Below are positions 33,286-46,010 of a stretch of DNA of 64,000 nt, one piece after another (within the stretch, counting starts at the first letter, position 1; each line of letters starts with the position of its first letter). This DNA is from Erinaceus europaeus (taxonomy: Eukaryota; Chordata; Mammalia; Eulipotyphla; Erinaceidae): the NCBI RefSeq assembly GCF_950295315.1, contig NC_080164.1, positions 62,076,042 to 62,140,041 of the forward strand, written 5' to 3'. A program made the translations under genes and the position numbers. The notes under the pieces are model-generated. The model worked only from the letters and a program-made list of their open reading frames with translations. It did not search any database and was not told the origin of the DNA.

Positions 33286-34616
33286 AAAAGGAGACATTAA
33301 CAAGACTGTAGGATAGGAGGACTACAACTGCACACAATTCCCACCACTAGATCATTATATCCCATCCCCTCCACTGATAGTTTTCCCATTCTTTATCCCT
33401 CTGGGAGTATGGATCCAAGGTCATTGTACAGGGTTGCAGAAGGTGGAAGGTCTAGCTTCTGTAATTGCTTCCCCACTGAACATGGGCGTTGACTGTTCGG
33501 TCTATACTCCCAGTCTGACTCTCTCTTTCCCTAGTAGGGTGGGTCTCTGGGGAAGCGTAGCTCCAGCACACATTGGTGGGATCGTCTGTCCAAGGAAGTC
33601 TGGTTGGCATCATACTGGCATTTGGAACCTGGTGTCTGAAAAGAGAGTTGCATACAAAGCCAAATAAATTGTTGAGCAATTATGGACCTAAAGGCTGGAA
33701 TAGTGCAGATGAAGTGTTAGGGGGTACTCACTGAAGACTATTGTGTCCTTTTGCTTTCAGGTATATATTTTGCAGTAGTTTGTGGATACGTGTAAACATA
33801 GGCTCTATCTCACAGAACCTGGTCTATATCTAGGTTTTGGGACTTTGTTAGAACGTGAACCACCTGGAATGGAATTAGAGAATACTATGATAGGAAAGGT
33901 CTCACTCGAGTAATAAAGCTGAAGGGTTGTCATTCCACATCTGAACTCTCTGGACACAGTCTGAAGTGAAACATGCTGAGATGGCACTCGTTGCATTGAT
34001 TAGGTTGTGATTAGTGGATGCAATATTATTTGATATGAATTGAGAAAAGCATGCAGGAAAGTGCATCCCACCATAAGTTTTCAGGACTGGGGTAAATATA
34101 GGTTCTATAGTGGAAATGTGAGGTTCCTGCTATCTTAGGGTTCAGAAGACAATGGATAGTTATTGTTATCATCACATTATTTGGTAATCAGGTTAACTTT
34201 GAAAAGTCCCTTTGTTAGGGTTTGCTATATAACACCCAGCATCTTGTATATAGCTGTGGCACCGGTTGCTTCTGTTCTCTCTGGTCTAGGCTTTTGAGAG
34301 AGTCAACATATCAAAGACTCAGCCTATGTATTAAAAATACTCCATCTGTGCTTAAGTTTAAGACATATAATCAATTTTTCCCCTCTCATATTAATTAAAT
34401 AGTGATTTATTTGACTACAATTTTATAGGAGTATACATAGACACCATTCCCACCACTAAAAGACTGTGTCCCATTCCACCCACCCCCTAACCCCCCTTCC
34501 CGGCGCCCCAGGAAGCCGAATGTCCACCCTCCCCCTCACCAAAGGGTTTTTACTTTGGTGCCCTACTCTCGATTTAGTCAAATCCTGATTCTAATTTCCC
34601 TTTCTGTTCTTCTTTC

Positions 34617-37600
34617 TCAACTTCTTTTAATGAGTGGGATGATCCCATACTCATCTTTATCCTTTTGACTTAGCTCACTTAACATAATTCCTTCTAGATC
34701 CATCCAAGATGGGTCAGAGAAGGTGAGTTCATTGTTCTTAATAGCTGCATAATATTCCATTGTGTATATATACAAAAGCTTTCTCAGCCACTCATCTGTT
34801 GGTGGGCACCTGGGTTGCTTCCAGGTTTTAGATATTATGAATTGTGCTTCTGTGAACATAGGTGTCCACATATCTTTTTGGTTGGGCATTATGGAATCCT
34901 TGGGGTATATCCCTAGGAGAGGAATTAAGGGGTCATATGGAAGGTCCATGTCTAGCCTTGTGAGAGTTCTCTAGACTGCTCTCCTGAGAGGCTGGACCAA
35001 TTTACATCCCCACCAGCAGTACAAAAGGGTTCTTCTGTCCCCACAGCCTCTCCAGCATTAGTTGCTGCTGTCCTTTTTGATGTATGCACTCTCAGGAGTG
35101 AAGGGGTATCTCAATGTTGTCTTTATTTGAATTTCTCTGATAATAAGCAACCTGGTGAAATTTTTCATATGTTTGTTAGCCTTTTGGATCTCCTCTGGAG
35201 TGAATGTTTTGCTCAAATCCTCTGCCCATTTTTGGATGGGGTTATTTGATTTTTTGGTGCTAAGTTTGCTGAGCTCTTTATATATTTTGGTTATTAGTCT
35301 CTTGTCTGATGTATGGCATGTGAAGATCTTCTCCCATTCTGTGAGGGGTCTCTTTGTGTGATAGTTTATTTGGTTGTGCAGAATCTTTTCAATTTGATGT
35401 AGTCCCATTGGTTTGTTTCTGCTTTATTCTTCCTTGCAATTGGGTTTGTATCATCAAAGATGTCCTTGAGATTTAGGTGGTAAAGTGTTCCAACCAATGT
35501 TTTTCTCTTAAGTATTTGATAGTTTCTTGTCTAACATCCAAGTCTTTGATCCATTTGGATTTGGCTTTTGTTTCTGGTGAGATACAATGGTTCAGTTTCA
35601 TTCTTCTCCATGTTTCAACCCAGTTTTCCCAGCACCATTTATTGAATAGAGCTTCTTTCCTCCATTTAATACTTTGGGTCCCCTTATCAAAGATTTGATA
35701 TCCATAGGTGTGGGGGTTTATTTCTGGGCTTTCAATTCTGTTCCAGTGTTCTGTGTGCCTATTTCTGTTCTAGTACCAGGCTGTTTTGATGATGATGGTC
35801 TTATAAGATAGTTTGAGATCTAGGAGTGTGATGCCTCCATTTCTGTTTCTATTCCTCAGGATGGTTTTGGCAATTCCAGGTGTTTTCTGGTTCCAAATAA
35901 ATGATTGCAGTTTTTGTTCTATTCTCTTAAAGAAGCTCGGTGGAACTTTGATGGGTATCACATTAATTTGTGTATGGCTCTGGGGATAATATTCATTTTG
36001 ATGATATTTATCCTTCCAATCCATAAGCATGGGATTTTTTTCCATTTCTTGGTATATGTTTCTATTTCCTTGATTAGTGACTCATAGTTTTCAGTATACA
36101 GGACTTTCACTTCTTTGGTCAGGTTTATTCCTAGGTATTTTATTGATTTTGCTGCAACAGTGAATGGGAGAGATTTCTGAATATACTCTTCTTTGGATTT
36201 AGTGTTTGCATAAAGAAATGCCACTGATTTCTGTACATTGATTTTGCAGCCTGACACCTTGCTATATTGCCTAATAACTTCCAGTAGTTTTATGCTGGAT
36301 TCTTTAGGTTTTTCTATGTATACTATCACATCATCTGCAAATATTGAGAGCTTGACTCCTTTCCTTCCAATCTGTATTCCTTTGATTTCTTTCTCTTGTC
36401 TGATTGCTATGGCAAGAACTTCCAATACTATGTTGAAGAGTAATGGAGATAGTGGAAAGTCCTGTCTAGTCCCCAATCTGAGGGGGAATGCTTTCAGCTT
36501 CTGTCCATTGAGTATGATGTTGGCTGTAGGTTTGATATATATGGACTCCACTATCTTGAGGAGTTTCCCATAGATTCCCATTTTATGTAGAGTTTTGAGC
36601 ATGAATGGGTGTTGGATTTTGTCAAAGGCTTTCTCTGCATCTATTGAGATAATCATTTGGTTTTTGTTTTTGCTTTTATTGATGTGATGAATGACATTGA
36701 TTGACTTATGTATGTTGTACCAGCCTTGCATTCCTGAGATAAATCTGACTTGGTCGTGATGAACCATCTTTTTGATATACTTCTGTATCAGGTTGGCCAA
36801 GATCTTGTTTAATATTTTGGCATCTATGTTTATCAGAGGTATTGGCCTGTAGTTTTCCTTTTTTGCTGTGTCCCTATTTGCTTTTGGTATCAGGGCGATG
36901 TTGGCTTCATAGAAGGTGGAAGGGAGTGTTCCTGTTTCTTTGATCTTGTGGAAAAGCTTTAGAAGTATGGGTATTAACTGTTTCCTGAAGGTTTTGTAGA
37001 ATTCCTATGTGAAGCCATCAGTTCAGGACTTTGTTGTTGGGGAGATTCTTAATAACTGTTTTGATTTCTTTGTCTGTGATTGGTATGTTTAGGTTTTGTA
37101 GTTCTTCCTGGTTCAGTTTTGGAAGGGCGTATGTTTCTAGGAATTCTTCCATTTCTTCCAGATTTTCTAGCTTGGTGGCTTATATTTCTTCATAGAAGTT
37201 TCACATGATTTTCTGGATTTCTGTGGTGTCAGTTGTGATATCTCCTCTCTAGTTTACAATTCTATTAATTTGAGTGTTCTTCCCCACCCCCTTTTTTTAG
37301 TGAGTGTGGCTAAGGGTTTGTCAATGTTGTTTAATTTTTCAAAGAACCAACATTTGGCTTCATTGATCTTTTTTATGGTTCTCTTATTTTTGATGTTATT
37401 TATTTCTGCTCTAATTTTAGTGATTTATGTCCTTCTGGTTGCTTTAGGGTTCCTTTGTTGTCTTGCTCTTAGTCCTTAAGGTGTGCAGTAAGATTGTTTA
37501 TTTGAGCTTTTTCTTGTTCTTTAATATGTGCTTGTATAGCTATGAGTTTCCCTCTCAATACTGCTTTAGCTGTGTCCCAAATATTTTGATAGCTTGTTTC

Positions 37601-38413
37601 TTCATTTTCATTTGTTTCCAGGAACATTTGAATTTCTTGCTTGAGTGTCTCTCTGACCCAGTGGTTCTTAAGCAGTATGTTGTTTCCAAATTCTCTGTCT
37701 TTTAGTAATTTTCTGTTTGTTGTTAAATGTTAGCTTTATTCCACTGTGGTCTGAGAAGATACTTGGGATGATTTCAATGCTCTTGAATTTGTTTATGCTG
37801 TCTTTGTGGACTAACATGTGGTTTAGTCTTGTGTATGTGTTGTGTGGATTTGAAAAGAATGTGTATTCAAGTTTTTTGGGGTGAAGAACTCTGAAAATTT
37901 CCAGGAGGTCTATTCTGTCCTTCTCTTCATTTAATTCTCTTGTTTCTTTATTGATTCTCTGCTTTGTTGATCTGTCTAAGTGTTAGAGTGGGGTGCTAAT
38001 GTCTCCCACTATTATTGTATTACTATTGATGTATTTTTGAAGTTCTTTGAGTAGGTGATGGTCCCTCACTGGGTGCATAGATGTAAATAATTGTTAAATC
38101 TTCTTGGCTGATTGATCCTTTAATCATTATTTAATGACCTTGCCTATCTTTTATTACTTTATTTAATTTAAAATCTATTGTGTCAGAGATGAGAATGGCT
38201 GTTCCTGCCTTTTTTTGTGGTCCATTAGCCTATAGTTTTCCATCCTTTCACTTTAAGTCTGTGTTTGTCTTGTTGTGTCAGACGGGATTCTTGCAAACAG
38301 CGTATGGTTGGGCTATGTTTTCTGATCCATCCTCCCACTCTGTGACTTTTGATGGGTAAGTTTAAGCCATTGATATCTATTGATATTATGGATTTGATGT
38401 ATTGTAGTGCCAT
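34617..38413 (-). pseudogene. L1 ORF2 (endonuclease-reverse transcriptase), broken
   Basis: Starts at about 38413 with the endonuclease N-terminus (SIISIDINGLNLPIKSHRVG, LQESRLTQQDKHRLKVKGW). The reverse transcriptase lies in 36800-35958 with FADD at the catalytic site ([15 protein letters not shown]). The C-terminal part runs 35408-34617 and ends near LSQKDKDEYGIIPLIKRS. Several frameshifts and stops separate the pieces, including most of the endonuclease between 38225 and 36800. Confidence 0.9.
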
Positions 38414-38749
38414 TATTCAACAATATTTTATTTGCTCTGATATATTGCAAGTATTATAGTGATGTTCTTGTTTGAGGTCTTTTAGAACCTCTTTCAGGGC
38501 AGGCTTGGTGATGGTTGCCTCCTTTAACTGTTGTCTGTCTGAGAAAGTTTTGATCCCTCCATCTAGTTTAAATGAAAGTCTAGCAGGATATATTATCCTT
38601 TATTGGAGCCCTTTTTCATTCAGGGCTCGATAGATATCTTGCCATTTTCTTTTGGCTTTTAGAGTTTGAGAGGAGAAGTCTGCTGACAGTCTTATGGGTT
38701 TTCCCCTGTATGTGGTTTTTTGTTTTTCTCTTGCAGACTTTAGGATCCT

Positions 38750-39383
38750 TTATTTATCCTTTCTTTTTCTCATTGTAACAGTGATGTGTCTTGGTGTCTT
38801 CAGGTCTGGGTTCATTCTGTTTGGGACTCTCTGGGCATTTTGAATCTTAATGTCCTTTCTGTTGTTCAGGTCTGGGAAGTGTTCTTCTATAATTTCCTCT
38901 AGAATGTTTACTTCCCCTTCCTCTCTTTCTTCCTCTGGCAGGCCAATTATATGAATGTTACTTCTTTTGAGATCATCCCATATGTCTCTGTTGTTGTTTT
39001 TAGTGTTTCTCAATCTTTTTTTTGAACTCTTTTATCTCTTTCTTAGTTTTCTCTAGCTCATCCTCTGTCTGGATAATTCTGTTTTCTGCTTCTGTTAGTC
39101 TGCTTTCCCTTCCCTCAGCTTCTTTCTTCAGTTCAGCTATTTCAGCTTTCAGTTCTCTAATTACCTTGAGGTAGCTAGTATTTTCCTTGAGGGTTTCATC
39201 TGTTGTTTCCCTAATTTTGATAGCCCTTTTCTCCATAGTTGTCTTCAGTTCTGTGATTATTAGGTTTACTATTGCTTGCATACTTTTCTTATCTATGGTT
39301 ACTTATGACTGATTTGTAGTTTCTTCTGGGCTCCTGTCTTCATTCATTGTAGCAGCAGTTTTATTTGTTCTTGGTTCAACCAT
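38750..39383 (-). pseudogene. L1 ORF1 (RNA-binding chaperone), broken
   Basis: ATG at 39383-39381 is followed after 26 codons by an in-frame TAA (39305-39303). The frame then carries a coiled-coil region rich in E/K/L (IRELKAEIAELKKEAEGRES) to about 39005, where it shifts. The RNA-recognition part follows with RSNIHIIGLPEEEREEGEV and IQNAQRVPNRMNPDLKTPRH. Family role: a trimeric nucleic-acid chaperone that binds L1 RNA. It cannot make a full protein. Confidence 0.85.
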
Positions 39384-40630
39384 TTTTTTAATTGATTTTT
39401 TTTTTTATGTTCTGTTGTTCTTCAGTTGTTGTGGTTTGAGAACAAGCCATGCTATACTAAATACCTTTATGACAAATGCAGTCACCAAGCTCGGAAACTA
39501 CAATAGTAACCTGAGCAAGGCTTGAAGCAGTTTAACCAATATCTGTTAAACAAACAATGCCTCCATTCTAAGAAAAAATATCAACAAAATCCAAATGAAA
39601 AAGAAAGAGACAGTAAAAAAGGATAGCAAGAATAGACAATTATGCAAATCTGATGTCCACTGTAAATTCTAGGGGTAGCAAGAGGAAAATGGGAAGTAGA
39701 GAAGAGTCACGCACAAAGAGAGTCTACTGTGAGTCAGATTTCTTCCCCAAAATAATTCACAAATGAGTATCAGTGAATTCCGAAAGCAGAAGAAGGAGGA
39801 AGGAAGAATAGAAGACAAGAATGAGAAGGAAAAAAAAAAGAAAAAAAAGAGCAGTTAAAGGAAAGAGATTTATTTTAATTAGCTAGGAAGAGGGAGAAGG
39901 AGGAGAGTGGATAGAAGAGGTAGGTAGAGTGAAACAAGATTCTCTCACAATGGATAGGACACCCAGTTACCTAGCAATGGAAAATTCACTAATAGTTTAT
40001 TTTGGTCAACCTGAAGGATGGGGGGAAGGGACATGCATATATATATATTAGTAATAATAAAATAGAACAGAGTAAAAAACCCTTACCATCAGTCTGCAGA
40101 TTGGATTGGCTCAGGCAGCCTGAGCAAAAACAGCCAGTTGTTAAACAAACAAACAAAAAACCCCAAAGAAAGAAACAAAAAATACCCCTAGGTAGTCTTT
40201 CCCAGGCGGGGTGAGGCTCTGATTGGTCAGATATATTGTCACTCCAATTGAGCTTGAGCAACTTAAAAGGAAAAAAAAAGAGCAAAGGGAATCAGAAAGG
40301 AAAAGGATTGGAATCACACCCCTGATGAGCCAGGAATCTTGGTAAAGAAGCAAGCTCAGGGAGGAGCCTGCTAGTAGCAGCTCTCTAGCCCCTGTGGTCT
40401 GGTTATAGGTTGGGGGAGAGGGGTGAGCTTCAGAAATAATAAAAAAAAATTCCTTTCTTTTTTCTCTGTTTTCTAACCCAAACTGAGCTATAGTCACCTC
40501 CTTGGTGTCACACTTAGGACCCCTTATTCACCATCCTGCTGAAGGCCACGTATCCTACCCTTTCCAAAAGTTGTTTTTGGAGATCACACCAGCAGCTGCC
40601 TGCAAGTTGCCATCTTGGCTCCGCCCCGCC

Positions 40631-41035
40631 CAGCTGGGAACATTTTAGGTACACAAATTCCAGGACCAACTTCCTAGAGTGAGGCAGTCCCTACTGTTGC
40701 TAATTCATAGTGAGGGTATGGTCCTGAAGAAACCTACAAAAGGCCTTATGATGATGTTCACAATGGGTGTGAACAGTGATGGTAGAGAGAGGGATCTATT
40801 AGAGGTTTAGACACATATTATCTATGAGAGAATCCAATTATTTCCTATTTTGAATCCTGGGTGATGTAATTGCCTGATAGTGACCAAAAGGTCATTGTTA
40901 AGTGAGCTAGTCTTTTTCTTTATTCAATTTTTGTAGTCACTTTTTAAAAATCTGTGTCGTTTTTTCTCTTTCTATATATATCTGAATAAAAATGTTGGTA
41001 CAGAATTATAAAATTGCATGTGTGAGAGCCTGGAA

Positions 41036-41093
<58 letters not shown>

Positions 41094-41250
41094 CTTAACA
41101 CTTAATAAATAAATAAATATTTTTAAAAAGATACAAAGCAGAACAAATTGTTGACTTCTCATTAACCTAAAGACAAGAATATTGCAGATGAAGATTTGGG
41201 AATCTCCATTTTGGAAAAAGCTAGTAGGTCTATTTTAGGTATGTTCCAAA
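40631..41250 (-). mobile_element. L1 3' UTR, older variant: right part and a second piece
   Basis: 40631-41000 completes the element at 32560-33253. After a (CA)n tract, 41105-41250 is another piece of the same variant ('GAACAAATTGTTGACTTCTC', 'GCTAGTAGGTCTATTTTAGG'). Confidence 0.7.
41038..41092. repeat. (CA)n microsatellite
   Basis: About 27 CA units. Confidence 0.97.
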
Positions 41251-41254
41251 GTTA

Positions 41255-41400
41255 GCTTTGGAGGATTTGTGTTTTCTTATTCTCCAGATGGATACTCAGA
41301 AATGACATAGCTGGGTCATATGGAATTAATAGATTTAATTTTTTGAGGACTCTTCATACTGTTTTTCATCATGTCTATACCAATTTTTACTCCAGCTGAC
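41255..41400 (-). mobile_element. Old L1 ORF2 3' fragment
   Basis: 'AGCTGGGTCATATGGAATTA' and 'GAGGACTCTTCATACTGTTT' are antisense ORF2 C-terminal motifs. Confidence 0.7.
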
Positions 41401-41589
41401 CTGTCTTTGATTTTGGGCCCACATCCTCCTCATCCAGGGGACAAAAAAGAGGATTATCTGATTATTTCAAGTTATGATATAGTGAAGAGCCTTACTTCCT
41501 ACCAAGACAAGATCAATGGAGCATTTATGCTCAAGGAAGTATGCTTAATTGATAGGTAAAATATTTAAAAGCCATTAAATACACTATGG

Positions 41590-41616
41590 GCACTTTATTT
41601 GTTTACTTACTTACGT

Positions 41617-41671
<55 letters not shown>

Positions 41672-41748
41672 CCAGGGCACTGCTCAACTTGGATCAAACC
41701 TGGGCATTCACTCTTTTGCATTAACAAAATGAGATATCTTCCTGGCAT
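41590..41748 (-). repeat. SINE, second family, with expanded (GT)n
   Basis: Plus strand 'GAGCCAGGGCACTGCTCAAC' and 'GGATCAAACCTGGGCATTC' are the reverse complement of the second SINE body and B box; its tail side is a (GT)n run of about 25 units at 41622-41668. Confidence 0.7.
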
Positions 41749-41829
41749 TGAACATAGTTTTATATCATTAATTTACCTATGTTAGTCCTCACCAGAACTT
41801 CATTCTTGTGGGTATAGTTTCTGAGAGAA

Positions 41830-41839
41830 CACACACACA

Positions 41840-41890
<51 letters not shown>
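41830..41890. repeat. (CA)n(GA)n microsatellite
   Basis: Short CA run followed by about 23 GA units. Confidence 0.95.
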
Positions 41891-41895
<5 letters not shown>

Positions 41896-43284
41896 CACCT
41901 GCTTTCCCTGAAGCTTCCTCCAGTGTGATTGCATGCAGGACAAAGAAGACATACTTCCTTTTGAAGGAGAGTTACCATGCTGACTCTGGACAATAGTACA
42001 ATATGGTTACATTTAAGTCTCCTGAACACTGTTATCCTTGAAATCACAAATTTAATGTGCTAGTTCTATTTATTTCTATTACTTCTTATTTACACTATTG
42101 AAATATAAAAGTATATTTTGTGGCCTGAAATGGTCTTATCCAGCACTAGTAACAGTCATCACACACTTTGGAAGCACAGATGTATGTGCTGTATGTGAAA
42201 TGTTGACAATACCCATGTGACAAGTTAATCACATTTAGCAGATCAATGTGTATCAGTGAGGGTTCTGTGATGCAATAATGGACAATGACTCAGGCTAAAC
42301 TAAACACAATTAATTACCAAGAGATTATCAGATAGTTCCCAGCAACAGTGGGAAGCTTAGAAAACAGGCATAAATTAAGGATGATTTTGTACACAGATTG
42401 GGAGTGGGGTGAGCAGATAGGGTGGGGAGTGGCCTTAAGATAGGTCGCTCACAGAGGAAAGACTGTTGTAGCTTTCTTTACTTTCTTAAAAGGTAGCAAA
42501 CTAGAGATTATTTTGTGGTTAACACGTTCATCTTCACAGCACTGTTACTAGTTGAATCCTGTCTCAAAAGAAGCAGTGAATGGCAAGATAAAGTGCCAGC
42601 ACTGAGTATGTCGGGTCATGACTGGATGCCATGGGAGACACAGAGAAATGAGTCACGTATTTATATCATGAAAGCTGGCCTAATCGTTAACCTTGAAGAT
42701 GCTGTACTGAGACCATTACCTGTGGGTGTCTCACAACAGGTGCACATTCACATCACAGCACACAAGTGGAGAAAATAAAGTACAGGGAAGTAAAATAATT
42801 TGCCTCCATTATTAAGTAGTATAGGCAGGATGCAAATTCAGGCCTTCTTGATGACAAACCTGTATTTTATTACACTTTCTTTCTCTTTCTTAGGAGGCAC
42901 TGTTAACAAGCTCAAACAAGTCAAAATTTAAATGATACATGAAGATCCAAACCTTTCAAGAGGAAAACCACAAATTGCTGGAGATTAGAAAACCTCTGTT
43001 AGGAAGCAGTGCTTCATACAAACTTTAGTGGTCCATTTCAACAGGGAAATGCAATCAAGGAAGAGGACATGGCAGGCTGAAAGAGCAAAACAAGACAAGG
43101 AGACTGAGCTCAGAGGCAGTTTTAGAGATATGGAAAGTTCCATGCCTTAGTGTGTGAGAGATGCATTATCAACTATGGGGGACTTGTTGTGATGGTCCTG
43201 AATTGACCTAAATAGCTAGCTGGGTTCCTTCCATAAAAGGTATTCACACTTTCAGACTGAGAATGACTCAGGCAGCCACAGGAC
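41891..43284. other. Intergenic; MIR fragment near 42765-42890
   Basis: 'AATAATTTGCCTCCATTATTA' onward with 'GCAGGATGCAAATTCAGGCC' fits the 3' half of MIR. Elsewhere no gene is recognised; the 87-aa frame at 42515-42778 has no known domain. Confidence 0.4.
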
Positions 43285-43375
43285 CAATATGTTGGAATTG
43301 TGTGGAGTTGCACCCCTCTTATACTATGGTTTTGTCAGTGTTTCCTTTTTATAAATAAAAATTTTTAAAAATTTA
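43285..43375 (+). mobile_element. Very short L1 3' end
   Basis: 'GGAATTGTGTGGAGTTGCAC' to 'TCAGTGTTTCCTTTTTATAA' plus an A-rich tail is the terminal 80 bp of the young L1 3' UTR. Confidence 0.8.
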
Positions 43376-43509
43376 AAAAGAACCATGAGTTAAAAGTCAC
43401 ATACTGACTTTTGAATATATCTCACACTAGTAGTTTTTTAATTGGGAAACCACTTTTTAATTTTGACATGCTGCATCATTGCTTAATAATAGAAAGTCCA
43501 TTTTTTAAA

Positions 43510-45745
43510 GAGTTGATTAAAAAATTATTGGGGGATTAATGTTTCACAGTCGACAATACTTTGTGCATGCATAACATCTCTCATTTTTCCACACAACAAT
43601 ACAACTCCCACTAGGGCACAAGGACCTGAGCTCTCCCCACCCCTCCACCCCAGAGTCTTTACTTTGGTGCAATACACCAACTCTAGTCAAAGTTCTGTAT
43701 AGTGTTTTCTCTTCTGATCTTCTTTTTTAACTTCTGCCTGTGAATGAGATCATCCCATATTCATCCTTCTGTTTCTGACTTATTTCACTTAAGATTATTT
43801 CTTCAAGCTCTATCCAAGATGGGCTGAAGACAGTGAAATTACCATTTTACTCTGTAAATGTCCAATAGTTCTATTTTATCTATCTCTTCATTTAGCTCCC
43901 TCGTGTCTTTACTGATTTTCTGCCTGGATGATCTGTCAAGTTGAGAGAGTGGGGTGTTTAAGTCCCCTATGATTACTGCGTTGCTGTTAATATATTGCTA
44001 TTTGATATATTTAGATGGCCTCTCCATGGGTGCATAGATGTTGATAATAATTAAGTTCTCTTGATTGATCTTCTGGGTACTAAGTAATGTCCATCCCTAT
44101 CTTCTTAAATTTTATTTATTTTAAGGTCTATCATGTTAGATGAGAGCATAGCTGTTCCTGCCCTTTTTGTGGTCTATTGGCTTTTATGGTAGTTTTCTAT
44201 CCTTTCACTTTGAGTCTGTGTTTGTCTTGTTGAGTTAAGTGGGTTTCAGCATATATATGTAGACAGCATATTGTTGGGTTGTGTTTTCTTTTTTTTTTTT
44301 TATTGTTGTAGTTATTATTGATGTCGTTGTTGTTGGATAGGACAGAGAGAAATGGAGAGAGGAGGGGAAGACAGAGAGGGGGAGAGAAAGATAGACACCT
44401 GCAGACCTGCTTCACTGCCTGTGAAGGGACCTGCCTGCAGGTGGGGAGCCGGGGGCTCAAACCGGGATCCTGACGCCGGTCCTTGAGTTTAGCGCCACCT
44501 GCGCTTAACCCGCTGCGCTACCGCCCGACTCCCTGGGTTGTGTTTTCTGATCCATCTTCCTACTCTGTGCCTTTTAATAGGTGAATTCAGGCCATTGACA
44601 TTTATTGATATCAAAGACTGAAGATATTTTAACGCCATTCTTGTAGAGTTTTAGAGTGTTCTGATATAAGGCATATTTATGGTGGTCTGACTGTTTATAA
44701 GAGACCTTTCAGAACTTCTTTCAGGGCAGGCTTGGCGATAGTTGATTCTTTCAACTGTTGCTTGTCTGAGAAGGTTTTTATGCCCCCATCTAGTCTGAAT
44801 GACAGTCTAGCAGGATATAGTAGTCTTGGTTGAAAGCCTTTCTCATTGAGCACTCAATAGATATCTTGCCATTCTCTTCTGGCCTATAGTGTTTGTGTGG
44901 AGAAGTCTGCTGCTAATCTTATGGGTTTTCTTCCATAGGTTACTCTTTGTTTTTCTCTTGCAGCCTTCAGGGTTGTTTCTTTATTCTTATTCCTTTCCAT
45001 TCTACATATGATGTGTTTTGGTGTCTTTAAGTCTGGGTTAATTCTGTTTGGGACCCTCTGGGCTTATTGAACCTTTATGTCTTTTATGTTGTCTAGACTA
45101 GAGAAGTTTTCAGCTATTATGGCCTGAAGAATGCTTTCTTCCCTTCCCTCTCTTTCTTCCTCTGGTAAGCCAATAATGCATATATTATTTATTTCTTTGA
45201 AGTCATCCCATAGGTCTCTGTTGTGTATTCAGTATCTCTTAATCTCTTTTTGAGACCTCTTACTTCTTTTTAGTTGTCTCTACTTTGTCCTCGATCTTGC
45301 TAATTCTGTCTTTATCTTCATTTATTCTATTCTCTCTTCCCTCTGTTGTTTTCTGTAGTTTAGCTATTTTGTTACCCTGTTCTGATACTGTATACAGGCT
45401 TTTAGCTGGACTTTTTTCCTAGTCCATTTCTTCAATGTTTCTTCTTGGGTTAGCCATTGTATATAGTGTGTTGTGAGGTTACTCTCTCTGTACTTTTCAA
45501 TCCACTGATCACTCTTAGTCCCAGTCTCCTCTTGTTGCAGTCTCCAGTGTCTTTAATATTCCTTGATCTTTAGAGAATTTTTTCAAGTGGGTAGAGATGG
45601 AGGTCTGGGCAGAGTTGTGGTTTCTGGATTTTCTGGTGATTTGGTGAGTTCCCAAAGTAATCCTAGTCTTGTTTTGTTGCATTCTTAAATTATCCTTTTT
45701 GCTGTTCCTAGTTGACTTGAGGTGCATGAAATGCTGCTACTTTTC
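43510..45745 (-). mobile_element. Internally deleted L1 with SINE
   Basis: On the minus strand: 5' UTR part and ORF1 start (ATG near 45455), ORF1, endonuclease region to 43858, then a jump straight to the ORF2 C-terminus and the older 3' UTR (43850-43510). About 3 kb of ORF2, including the whole reverse transcriptase, is absent relative to 46181-51980. A SINE splits it at 44290-44534. The tract 43858-45310 is almost identical to 47272-48473 in inverse orientation. Confidence 0.85.
44290..44534 (-). repeat. Young hedgehog-type tRNA SINE
   Basis: Exact 14-bp target duplication GGGTTGTGTTTTCT (44276-44289, 44535-44548). The head keeps CpGs (CGCTGCGCTACCGCCCGACT on the plus strand) and intact A and B boxes, so it is the youngest-looking SINE in the window. 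Confidence 0.95.
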
Positions 45746-45769
45746 TTAAAGACTTAATTTTTTAAAAAA

Positions 45770-46010
45770 AAGTTTAATGATTTCTATTTTTTAATTTATT
45801 TGTTATTGAATAATTGTTTCTACTGGATATAGACAGAGAGATTGAGAGGTGAGGGCAGGTAGAGAGAGGGAAAGAGATAGAAAGACACTTGCATCCCTGC
45901 TTCACCACTTGTGAAGCTTTCACCTACAGGTGGAGACCAGGGTCTTGAACCTGGGTCTTTGCCACTGTAACATGAGCATTTAACTAGAAACACCACTACC
46001 TGGCCACTAG
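45770..46010 (-). repeat. tRNA SINE between the two head-to-head L1s
   Basis: Minus strand head near 46005, B box 'CAGGTTCAAGACCCTGG', body 'CACCTGTAGGTGAAAGCTTC', A/T-rich tail at the left. Confidence 0.75.

Larger units (their letters stand above)
33254..40630 (-). mobile_element. Full-length young L1 (7.4 kb), ORFs broken
   Basis: Flanked by an exact 15-bp target duplication. On the minus strand it begins GGCGGGGCGGAGCCAAGATG, the typical L1 start, then a 5' UTR of about 1.25 kb (40630-39384), ORF1, ORF2 and a long 3' UTR (34616-33254) ending in an A-rich tail (TTTA repeats on the plus strand). The complete 5' end means it was reverse transcribed end to end. It splits the older L1 3' UTR. 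Confidence 0.95.

Noticed and set aside
44290..44534. tRNA gene in the SINE heads
   Set aside because: A and B boxes are those of SINE promoters; the heads do not fold into a complete cloverleaf with a normal anticodon arm and are followed by SINE bodies.
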